DNA of 61,727 nt, taken from Bradyrhizobium rifense (GTDB lineage: Bacteria > Pseudomonadota > Alphaproteobacteria > Rhizobiales > Xanthobacteraceae). The notes beneath the pieces were generated by a model. The model worked only from the letters and a program-made list of their open reading frames with translations, did no database searches and was not told the origin of the DNA. Where the stretch lies: the NCBI RefSeq assembly GCF_008123425.1, contig NZ_VSSS01000026.1, positions 1 through 61,727 of the forward strand, written 5' to 3'. The position numbers and the translations under genes were made by a program. This document shows positions 26,974 to 35,700 of the stretch, piece after piece (position 1 is the first letter of the stretch; every line of letters begins with the position of its first letter).

Positions 26974-27603
26974 ATGAAAAGTTTTCTTATCGCGGACGAT
27001 CACGAGGCGGTGCGATCGGGCTTGCGCGCGGTGCTCGAACAGCGCGCGGACTGGGAGGTGGTCGCCGAAGCGAACGACGGCAGCAAGGCGCTGACCGCGG
27101 CAATCGAAAACCGGCCTCATGTCGCCATCGTCGACTTCTCCATGCCGCGAATGACGGGCGTGGAGGTTGCGCGGCGGATCCGGGAATATCCGCTGCAGAC
27201 GGAGGTCCTGATCTTCACCGTGCACAATTCCGGCCTCCTCGCCCAGCAGGCGTTCGAGGCCGGTGCACGCGCATTCCTGGCCAAATCGGACGCAAACAAA
27301 TTGCTGTTGGCGGCCGTCGACTCGCTTCTGGTGCACAAGCGGTTCTGTACCGAAAGCTGCCGGAATGAGCTGAATGGCGGACCGGGGGGCGATGCGGACG
27401 GGCACCGCGGGCTCACTCCACGCGAGCAGCTTGTCGTCAAACTGGTTGCTGAAGGCTATAGTAACAAGGGTATCAGTGCGATCCTGAACCTCAGCGTCAA
27501 GACGACCGAGGCGCATCGGGCGGCTGCGATGCGCAAGCTGGACGTGAATTCAACTGCAGGCCTCGTCAGATACGCCGTCCGCGCACGACTGGTTGAGGCA
27601 TGA
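26974..27603 (+). CDS. LuxR/NarL-family response regulator (first of a tandem pair)
   Basis: A 209-residue DNA-binding response regulator. The receiver domain has acidic residues in IADDHEAV, the phospho-acceptor Asp54 (IVDFSMP) and Lys104 (FLAKSD). A C-terminal LuxR helix-turn-helix follows (LTPREQLVVKLVAEGYSNKGISAILNLSVKTTEAHRAAAMRKL). The ATG at 26974 has GGAG 9 bases upstream. It follows the kinase gene by about 90 bases. The next gene is a close paralogue with identical positions of the key residues, which points to local duplication. Confidence 0.92.
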   Translation: MKSFLIADDHEAVRSGLRAVLEQRADWEVVAEANDGSKALTAAIENRPHVAIVDFSMPRMTGVEVARRIREYPLQTEVLIFTVHNSGLLAQQAFEAGARAFLAKSDANKLLLAAVDSLLVHKRFCTESCRNELNGGPGGDADGHRGLTPREQLVVKLVAEGYSNKGISAILNLSVKTTEAHRAAAMRKLDVNSTAGLVRYAVRARLVEA

Positions 27604-27749
27604 CGGCGGTTGCCGCCAGTTCGATACATTCGCCGGGGCCATCTCAGGGTTTTGCAGGATAACGCCTCGAACCGCGATCGGTATGATCGTCCGACTTTGC
27701 GGCCGCCGCTGATCTCGATCGATTGCGGCCGGAAAACGAGAATGAGGCC

Positions 27750-28385
27750 GTGAAACGCGTCTTGATTGCGGATGATCATGAGGTCGTGCGTTCCGGACTT
27801 CGCGCGATCGTTGAAACGCGCTCCGACTGGATCGTTGTCGGGGAAGCGACCAACGGCGAGCAGGCCGTCGCATTGGCCTTGGAGACGAGGCCGGACATCG
27901 TGATCGTCGACTATTCGATGCCCCTCATGAACGGGCTGGAGGTCGGCCGCCGCCTCAGGTCGCTCCGTCTTCGCACTGAGGTGCTGATCCTGACGATGCA
28001 TGAAAATGAAGAACTGCTGACGGAAGCCATTCTGGCGGGCGTTCGTGGCTTCTTGTTCAAGTCGGATGCAAGGAAACACCTGATTTCCGCGATCGAGGCG
28101 CTGCTTGACCGCAGACCCTATTTCACCAGCGTTTTGCTGGAGAAATTGCTCCATGACTACCAGCTCAACAAGCTGAACAAATCGGACATGCTGCTGACGT
28201 CGCGTGAGCAGAGCGTGGTCCAGCTGATTGCGGAAGGACATACCAACAGGTCCATAAGCACCATTTTGAAGCTGAGCGTGAAGACCGTCGAGACCCATCG
28301 TGCGTCGGCCATGCGCAAGCTCGGGATGTCGTCGACGGCCGAACTGGTCCGCTACGCCATCCGCAAGAAACTGGTCGCACCCTGA
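27750..28385 (+). CDS. LuxR/NarL-family response regulator (second of a tandem pair)
   Basis: About 211 residues: a receiver domain with IADDHEVV, phospho-acceptor Asp54 (IVDYSMP) and Lys104 (FLFKSD), then a LuxR helix-turn-helix (LTSREQSVVQLIAEGHTNRSISTILKLSVKTVETHRASAMRKL). It lies 146 bases after the first regulator. The start is uncertain: I chose the GTG at 27750 because it aligns with the paralogue's N-terminus; an in-frame TTG at 27723 also exists. The two regulators share most of the receiver and recognition-helix residues and may bind the same or related sites. Confidence 0.9.
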   Translation: MKRVLIADDHEVVRSGLRAIVETRSDWIVVGEATNGEQAVALALETRPDIVIVDYSMPLMNGLEVGRRLRSLRLRTEVLILTMHENEELLTEAILAGVRGFLFKSDARKHLISAIEALLDRRPYFTSVLLEKLLHDYQLNKLNKSDMLLTSREQSVVQLIAEGHTNRSISTILKLSVKTVETHRASAMRKLGMSSTAELVRYAIRKKLVAP

Positions 28386-28787
28386 GAGACTCCGCTGTTG
28401 TCTTGGAATGGACGCTGTGCAGATCCATATTGGACGCATAATGCTCGGATGTGCCGCGGCTGTCGCAAAGTTGGTCGATCCCGCGCAGTCCTCGCCGCTT
28501 GGTAGGCTCTTCACTGTCACGGTAAAGATTGCCGATGTCGGGGGTACGAGCCGCGGCCAGCGAAGATGACCGCGATAGGGTTTGGGGCCGCGGCTGCTTC
28601 GATCGCTTTTTGCCAGGTCGTACGTCTTAGGAAAACTTTTTCTCGTCGACGTTGCTTTCTTGAATTTGCTAGTCCACCGGCGGATAGCGGTGCGCAGCAG
28701 GAGCAGGTACGGACGCGGTGAGGCCGTTGCGACCCATCATGCTCTAGGGGGATGAACACCCGAGGATTTGTTGCCGATGTGTGAACC
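28386..28787. other. Non-coding gap between the response regulator and the giant-gene operon
   Basis: 402 bases separate two convergent transcripts: the regulator reads right and the giant genes read left. I found no convincing gene, terminator or direct repeat here. A T-rich stretch (GGAAAACTTTTTCTCG, about 28631-28646) is visible. This would be the left edge of the presumed inserted block, but no attachment-site repeat of the dusA start was recognised by eye. Confidence 0.4.
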
Positions 28788-31700
28788 TCAACATATCTCC
28801 GGGGCGGCCACCAGAGGCGAAGTTCGTAGGATGCGGTATTGGCCCAGTTGCTGGGAAAGGGGACGAACGGAGGTATCCGTCTCGTGGCCGAAGATAATGT
28901 ACTGGTCGTAGCGCGGCATCATCTCGACCGCCAGTACGCTGACACCCGTCGTGCGACCAAGGTAGAATTGACCGAGTAGTTGCTGAATCTCGTCTTCGGA
29001 CCATGCGGCAATGCCGGTTGCAGGAGCGTCGAGATTCACATCGACGCTGTTGGCAACCTGCGCAGGCAGACCGGATCGGAGTTTCAGGAACGTCGATACA
29101 TTCCATTGTCGGGAGGCATCCACGTATTCGGCCCGGGCTTCCGCCAGCAGAATATTGCGGGCCTGTTTGGCGTCGGCTTGCTGGACTTGGGCGTACAACA
29201 TGCACCATATCTCGGTTTTCGGCGGCCGACTGGCGATGTTGCGGCCTCCGAACAAGGCGGGCGCATACTGTGCCGTCACCGAGAGCCCGGCAGGAGTCCG
29301 GTCGACCAGGCACTTCAGCGGCGGAGCGGGGTGCTGCACGCCATTCACTCTGGTCGGATGGCCGAATCGTCCTTGCGCCGTCGACCAGATGAGGTCGGTG
29401 TGACCGACGCGCAACTCATAAACAAAGAAGCCGAGTAGCTCCCCGGATTCATTGTGCAGCCCGGGAGGCAGCGGGAGCACGTAATGAACCGGGCTGACCT
29501 TGATAGCCGGGAGGTCCGGATTGGAGGTTTCCCCCACCATGGGCTGCATGGCGTCGATTCCCGCGTTGTCGTTGCCGTGGCCTTTGGTGATGACGCGGAT
29601 CAGTTCGGGATCGATGGCCAGTGGCGGGTCGTCCTGGCGAACCAACAACTGATCTGGACTGGGGTACGTCAGCAACGGATCGGGAGAGTAGGTCAGGACG
29701 CGCGCGAAACAGCTGTCGTTGGGATCTTTGACCGGCTCGGAAAATTCCAGCCAGAGATAGCGCTGGCGAACGGCGGTCTCCGAGTAGGCGGCGTTGTGCC
29801 GGTAGGGCGAAAGCGCGATCCCCGCGGCCTTCACTTCCAATACCTGCGAAGGAATGCTGGTCACCGGCAATTGCACGTCCCGGTTCGTGGTTTCGTCGAT
29901 GGACGATTGCGGATCTACAGCGGCGATGAAGTTGGGCACCAGGGTGTACGACACATCGATCGTGTTGGGGAACGGGTGAGCGAGAGTCGATGCCAAAGTC
30001 GTATCTTTCTTCGGCTCGACGGCATCGATGAAGATGATGCGGGCGTGGCTGCGGTCGGGGTTGCTGGTGGCAACGCGACTCGCTGTTTTCTTCAGTTGTA
30101 TGTAACCAACGGTTTCATCAACGACGGTAGCGGCTTCACCGGTGAACTGCTTGTGGCGTTTGACGGTGATGCCGGTTTCACTCAACCCATCCCAGGTCCA
30201 GTCGCGTTCGATGGTGAAGGACGTGACGCACAACCAGTGATTCAGAAGCTCGCCCTGCGTGGCAAATGTTAGCGATGAATTGTCAGGCGCGATGGTGTTG
30301 CGAATCCGGCCGCTGCAGCCGAACTGGGTGCGCTCGCCGGGTCTGCCGATCAGGCTCAGGCCTTTGAAGTCTACACCCAGCTGGGTCGCGAGGCGCTGCA
30401 TCAAAGTGCTTTGGCTCATCTCCTTGCCCTCTACGGCGAACGCCACGACGCTTTCCGGGTTGTTGACCTGCGGAGGATCGGGTTGCAGGTAAATCGCCTG
30501 GAGTTGCCTGGATTCCAGGTCGCGCCGGAAGAAGTTCCGCTCTGCCTGCGCGTCTTGCCGAACGAAGAACTGAACCGGCTCGCCGGTACGCACGAATGAA
30601 TCGCCAAATTGCGTTGTTGCGAATCCGAAGTACTCCGGTGAATCCGCCTTGTCCGAGGCAACCGGATATAACGTGATGCGGACGTCGCGCGATGTAGGCA
30701 GAACAATCGAAACGCCATTATCGATGTCGGCTTGCGAGAGGTTCAGGTCGCCCAGATCGATCTTGTTGCCGAACTGGATGACGTTGGCGTCCCGATATTC
30801 GAGTTGCAGGGTAAAGATGTCTTCGGGATCATTCGGGAAGTCGCGGAACGTGGTATAGAGAGGAATAAAGGCTTCGCGCTGGTTCAGCGAGGCCAGATTA
30901 TCGAGTAGGAGGGTCTTCAATTCGACGACGACCAGGATGCGGTCAACGTCGGGATCGAAGTAACTGACTTCACGCTGCTCTTTAATGGTCTCTTTTCCGG
31001 TCTTGCCGGTGTGCAGGAAGGCCTTGTCATCGAGCAGCTTCTGAAAAGCATCCTTGCTGTCCATCTCCGTGAAGAGGAGCGCGGGATAACCTAGACGCGG
31101 GCGCGAGACGCCAAACGTATCGCCCTCATAAAAGATGGTGGTGTTGGAATCGAGCTGCGGGTCCTCTGGAACGACCTCCAGCTGTTTCGGCGCGACGTAG
31201 CGTTTGAAGACGATGGAGGAACTGGTAGCTGGCGCATCGTTCAGTTCCTTGTCGGTCGCGAGGGGGCCGCCGCCGGAAAGATCGCCCAGGCGAACGCGAA
31301 ACTCGTATTCTTTGCCGTATTTCAGCTCGACGTTTTTGGGAAGGATCGGCTCATAGAGATCGCCTTTTTGATCCGGACGGGCCGGAATATTGGCGTCGTG
31401 GTAACTCCCGGGATTGGCGAGCGCGCCGCTCTCATCCAGTTGAGCGGCCTGCGTATCCGGCAACACGAGGGAGGGCCCGTACCATTGCGTGAAGTAACTG
31501 GGCAGCCAGTAGGCGGTGTCGATTCCGGCGTTGATTTTTACGGGATAGACCTGAACCCCGGTTTCGAGGGGCGTCTTCGCGGGACTGACTGATTGACCGG
31601 CGAGCGTTAGTTGTTTGCGGTTACGAATCTGGACCAGCGAGCTCCAGTCGGCCTGATTCTTCGTGCGCACATCCAGGCGATAGGTAAAGACGCCAAGCGG

Positions 31701-32753
31701 TGCATCGATGCGCGCGCCGGGAGTTGTGGGATCGGAGAGTACCTGACGGTTCTGCCAGATGAGAAGTTGCTCATCGTCCCAGCCGAGGCGGATGCCCATG
31801 TCCTTCTGGACGTGGAGACCGCCGGGCTCTTCATCGAGCAGATTGGCGCTGACGGGCTGAGCCGCGTGGACAATCTTGGCAAAGCCGTCGTCATAGTCGG
31901 ATGCTTCGATCTTCAGCGTATCGAAGTTGCCATTGGGCTGGGCAGGACCAGGTACGACTGGGAACAGCAGCGGGGCAAAGAGCTGGCGCGGCGAATCGAT
32001 AGCGGGGATTCGAGCGGCGTATTCCCTGAGTTCTGCCGAAACGCCAATCCCATAGTCGGCCGGGTTGAGAAGATTGAAGTAAACCCAGCCGCCGTCCTTG
32101 AAGTATTCGGGGTCTCCCATCGGAAGGGTAAGTCGGTAGAGTAGACCAACCCGGGCGGCGAGGTCGGGTTGGCGCAGGCAAAAGGCGATGACCCGGCCCC
32201 AGGTCACATCGTCGGTGGATTGCTTGAAAGTCGGGTCGGGAGCCGGGGACTTTCGGATCGCGCAATGGTAGCTGTCGTCGGTCTTGGCGAATTCGGTGCG
32301 GGGCAGTGTGAAATTGAAGGCTGTCCGATAGGATTTCGGCAGGTACTTTCGTATGCCGTCGCTGTCGGCGCGGGGCGCGCCGGCTCCTTTTGTGGCCAGA
32401 GAGGTGTCGAGCTTGAACTGCGACGCCATTGCTTCATAGAGCACCGGAAGAGACGGCGGGACCCCGAACGGAGCGGGTACGGCTTGCACCGTGACGCCTT
32501 CCGCGGCTAGGACGGTGCCGTCCGAGAAAGGATACGAGCTCAGCCCTTTCACTGCCCGGAGTTCCAGTTTTGGTGTCACCGCAATGAAATTCGGCAGTTG
32601 AATGTTGGCCCCGGGGTTCAACTGACTGGGGAAAGGCGCCGTCGCGTTCAGCAGGCGCTGAGTTGGCATCAGAAGGGCGTTGACAGACAGCAGATCGCCT
32701 TCGATGCGTTGCGGAAAGGTCAAAATTCGCAGCTTTTCAGGTGCAAGTTGCAT
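28788..32753 (-). CDS. Giant protein of unknown function (1321 residues), second gene of the giant pair
   Basis: I do not recognise a family. The product has no signal peptide (starts MQLAPEKLRILTFPQRIEG) and no hydrophobic membrane helix. It is rich in short alternating polar/apolar stretches, Pro, Gly and Asp, as in multi-domain beta-sandwich proteins. A fibronectin-III-like edge (LKYGKEYEFRVRLGDLSGGG) lies near residue 480, with a related pattern (GFFVYELRVGHTDLIWSTAQGRFG) near residue 1120. Cysteines are few. The ATG at 32753 follows the stop of the 1788-codon gene by 9 bases, with AGGAAA overlapping that stop, so the two are translationally linked. Its codon use looks less G+C-biased than the flanking genes. 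Secretion, if any, would need a dedicated machine, and none is in the window. Confidence 0.85.
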   Translation of the reverse strand: MQLAPEKLRILTFPQRIEGDLLSVNALLMPTQRLLNATAPFPSQLNPGANIQLPNFIAVTPKLELRAVKGLSSYPFSDGTVLAAEGVTVQAVPAPFGVPPSLPVLYEAMASQFKLDTSLATKGAGAPRADSDGIRKYLPKSYRTAFNFTLPRTEFAKTDDSYHCAIRKSPAPDPTFKQSTDDVTWGRVIAFCLRQPDLAARVGLLYRLTLPMGDPEYFKDGGWVYFNLLNPADYGIGVSAELREYAARIPAIDSPRQLFAPLLFPVVPGPAQPNGNFDTLKIEASDYDDGFAKIVHAAQPVSANLLDEEPGGLHVQKDMGIRLGWDDEQLLIWQNRQVLSDPTTPGARIDAPLGVFTYRLDVRTKNQADWSSLVQIRNRKQLTLAGQSVSPAKTPLETGVQVYPVKINAGIDTAYWLPSYFTQWYGPSLVLPDTQAAQLDESGALANPGSYHDANIPARPDQKGDLYEPILPKNVELKYGKEYEFRVRLGDLSGGGPLATDKELNDAPATSSSIVFKRYVAPKQLEVVPEDPQLDSNTTIFYEGDTFGVSRPRLGYPALLFTEMDSKDAFQKLLDDKAFLHTGKTGKETIKEQREVSYFDPDVDRILVVVELKTLLLDNLASLNQREAFIPLYTTFRDFPNDPEDIFTLQLEYRDANVIQFGNKIDLGDLNLSQADIDNGVSIVLPTSRDVRITLYPVASDKADSPEYFGFATTQFGDSFVRTGEPVQFFVRQDAQAERNFFRRDLESRQLQAIYLQPDPPQVNNPESVVAFAVEGKEMSQSTLMQRLATQLGVDFKGLSLIGRPGERTQFGCSGRIRNTIAPDNSSLTFATQGELLNHWLCVTSFTIERDWTWDGLSETGITVKRHKQFTGEAATVVDETVGYIQLKKTASRVATSNPDRSHARIIFIDAVEPKKDTTLASTLAHPFPNTIDVSYTLVPNFIAAVDPQSSIDETTNRDVQLPVTSIPSQVLEVKAAGIALSPYRHNAAYSETAVRQRYLWLEFSEPVKDPNDSCFARVLTYSPDPLLTYPSPDQLLVRQDDPPLAIDPELIRVITKGHGNDNAGIDAMQPMVGETSNPDLPAIKVSPVHYVLPLPPGLHNESGELLGFFVYELRVGHTDLIWSTAQGRFGHPTRVNGVQHPAPPLKCLVDRTPAGLSVTAQYAPALFGGRNIASRPPKTEIWCMLYAQVQQADAKQARNILLAEARAEYVDASRQWNVSTFLKLRSGLPAQVANSVDVNLDAPATGIAAWSEDEIQQLLGQFYLGRTTGVSVLAVEMMPRYDQYIIFGHETDTSVRPLSQQLGQYRILRTSPLVAAPEIC

Positions 32754-32762
32754 GACGTTTTC

Positions 32763-35700
32763 CTAAGCGATTTGCCGTGATTCCTGCCACGAGTCGGACT
32801 CATGGATGTCGATGACCCAAAGCAGGGTCACGTCGATGGAGAAAGTGACCTGGGCGATGCAATCGGTATGGGCATCGGCGCCGAAAGTGCGGTGAATCGA
32901 TCCACCGGCCTCAATCTGGATGCAGATCCCGACCAGGCCACCCAGAATTTCAGCCGAACCGCGGAATAACATCATGGCGCCGACATCGAGGTCGGTCGTG
33001 CTGATGCCGACTGTAACTTCGACCATGTACAGAACGGAGACATTGGCGACGACCGGCAAGCCGACAACGATCTCCACGCCAAAGCCGAACTTCATATGCA
33101 GGGCGATACCGGCTTTGGTATCGGCCGCAATACCGAGGTCGACCTGACCGACGGCATAGATACTCGCGACCTGCAGGGAGAAGCACATCACGTGCAGGCC
33201 ACCTTGAAAGTCGACAAAAGCGCCGGCTGCCGGGACGAGTTGCTTGAGATCGGTAGGAATGGACAAGACTTCGTTGAAGTAGAAGCCGACTTTCAAACCC
33301 GCTTCGAGTTTCAGCGGCGGTGTCGGGTCGAGGGTCAGTTCCTCCGGACTGGGAAACTGGATGACCGGAATTTCCTTTGAGCAACTGAACTTGTACTCCC
33401 AGTTATCGGGGGAGTTGCTCATGCCGACATCCATGCCTTTGTCGAAGTCGTTGCCGGTGAGAGTGGCGAGAATCTGGAGGATGTCGACAACGGGCTGGAG
33501 TACGGGGCCGAATTGCAGATTCGGTTTGTCGTACTGCGAATCGACGCCGCTGGAAGCATTGAAATTGCCATCGACCCACATCAGCTCTTTGAAAGGGCCG
33601 AGATCGACAATGACGCGGATACTGGAAAGCGCGGCTTTCCACTGGTCGGCCAGGGCGGCCGTTGAATCGATACCCAGCTTGAGCTTGCCGTTCGCGCCGC
33701 CGGTGCTCTTGTACTGCGCGTAGACTTTCAGGATGTTCGGTTCATCAATGAAGGCGTATTCGTAGCTGCTGGGGAGAAGCGAGCCGAGATCGACCGTCCG
33801 ATCGGACATTTTCATGAGGCCTTCGCCGACGATATTGACTTCTTTCTCGGCGTTGGTCAGCTGGAGTGCGTTGGCGATGTTGGGGAAAACGCTTTTCGAG
33901 TTGAGGAGCTTGTAGGCATCGGCGAAATAGGTCTCTTCGCTCTTGAGTTTGGCGTCGCCGGGCGAGAACTGCGGCAGGTTGAACAGCAGTTTTTGGGTGC
34001 CAGTGGATTGCAGGACGCCGAAGTTCACTCCGGAGGCTGTGGGCACGACGATGTCGGCGGGGTTGGCGATTTTGTAGTTGGCCGAACCGTCCGGCTTGAT
34101 GAGAGGAACGCTCTGCCCTTCTTCGACCGGCTTCACGTCGCCGGTATTGGTCTGTTGCTTCGTCACCGACCACGAGCCGTCTTTGGGCAGGATCAGGGAG
34201 CCGCGCGCGGCGCTGGCAAAATTGGGGACTCCGGCTCCATCGACTGCGGGGTTGACGTCGGCCCGTGTGATCCGCATCCGTTGGCCGGATTGGGCGATAT
34301 CGACAATGCAGTCGACCGGGCCGCCGAGCGAACCGGATTGGAAGTTCAGGAGGTCGGCGAAAACGCGGGCGGGAATGAGTATCGAGGATGGAGCGACCTG
34401 GACGTAGCCCAGCATCTTGCGGGACTGCACCTTGAAATCGCCGTAGACCGGATCTTTTACGCCGCCACTGACCACGTTGTCGAAGTGCACGTCCGCGTCG
34501 AAAAGCACGGCCTGCATCTCAACGCCGAGCGTGTCGCTGTTGCTGTTGACCTGTTTGAAAATTTCTCTCAGGTGGGCCAAGTCGAGCCCTGTCACTTGTG
34601 GCGGCAGGCCGGGGTCGTTCAGTTTAAACGACGAAGTAAAGGAGCCGGCATCGGGATTGTCTTTGATTTCCCGAACATTCGAGACACCCTTTACCGGCTG
34701 CTTGTGCACGACATAGGGCTTGGGGACGTCAACTTCCGGGAATGAATCGAAGCCGATTTTGTAGCTGAAGTCGTAGAAGCCATCGCTTTCGGCCTTCCAG
34801 CCGGAGTCGGAGCGGAAGACGTAGCCGTTGGACGACCTTGTGAACGTGATGGTGCGGACGACATGGACGCCGAATGGAAAGAGGATGCTTCGCACCTGCA
34901 CAACTTCGTGCGCGGTGCGGCCGACCAGGACATCGAACGAAGCCTGGCTGACTTGGGCGATGGCCGCATCCTGATCGAGCCAATGGCTGAATATGGAGGC
35001 CCCGTAGCCGGAGATTTCCATCTGTTCGACGGGCACGCGCGGCTTATTGCCGGAGGGGGCGAATTCGCGATTGAAGATACCGCCGACGGTCTTTCCCAGC
35101 GCGCCGCCGGTGAGAGACACGCCGAAGAATCCCCATTTCAGGTTGTCGCCGAGTTGGATCGTTGCGCCGGGAAAAAAGGGTCTCATTTTGGTGGAAGATG
35201 ACGCGGGCGCCTGGGCCTTGATCTGGAACCCACCGTGAAGCTGTGGAAAGTACGGCTGGTTGAAGTGAAGCCGGGACCAATCTTCAGGATGGCCTTTTGT
35301 GCTGCGGCTGAAGCTCGCCTCGGCTTCCATTCCGAAGGGCAACGTGAACGCAGCATATATCGAACGCGGCACGTTCTTGTCGTTGAACTCTTTCAGAAAG
35401 TGACGGGTTGCGGGTAACGGCGCGACGGGCGCTTGAAAAGGGCTGGTCGATGCAATGATTGTGGGAATTCCGTCGTTGTCAAATACGACCGGACCAGGGG
35501 CGGTGGTGATGGAATCGGTGGCGTCGTACGGCTCGGCAAGCGGGATGTTGAAGAGCGGCTCCCAGGAGATTTGCGGTAGAGTGACGACGCGAAGGTTTTG
35601 CGCGTTGGCGACCACGTCCATGTTGTCGATTTGCAGTGGAAAGCTGTTGCCAATGCTTGCGGCGGGCGCCCTGGTTCCGACTGTCCGGAAGCTGGTTTCT

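Noticed and set aside
29454..30272. A 272-codon plus-strand frame inside the second giant gene
   Set aside because: It is antisense to an unbroken 1321-codon frame with a good ribosome-binding site and has no recognisable domain.
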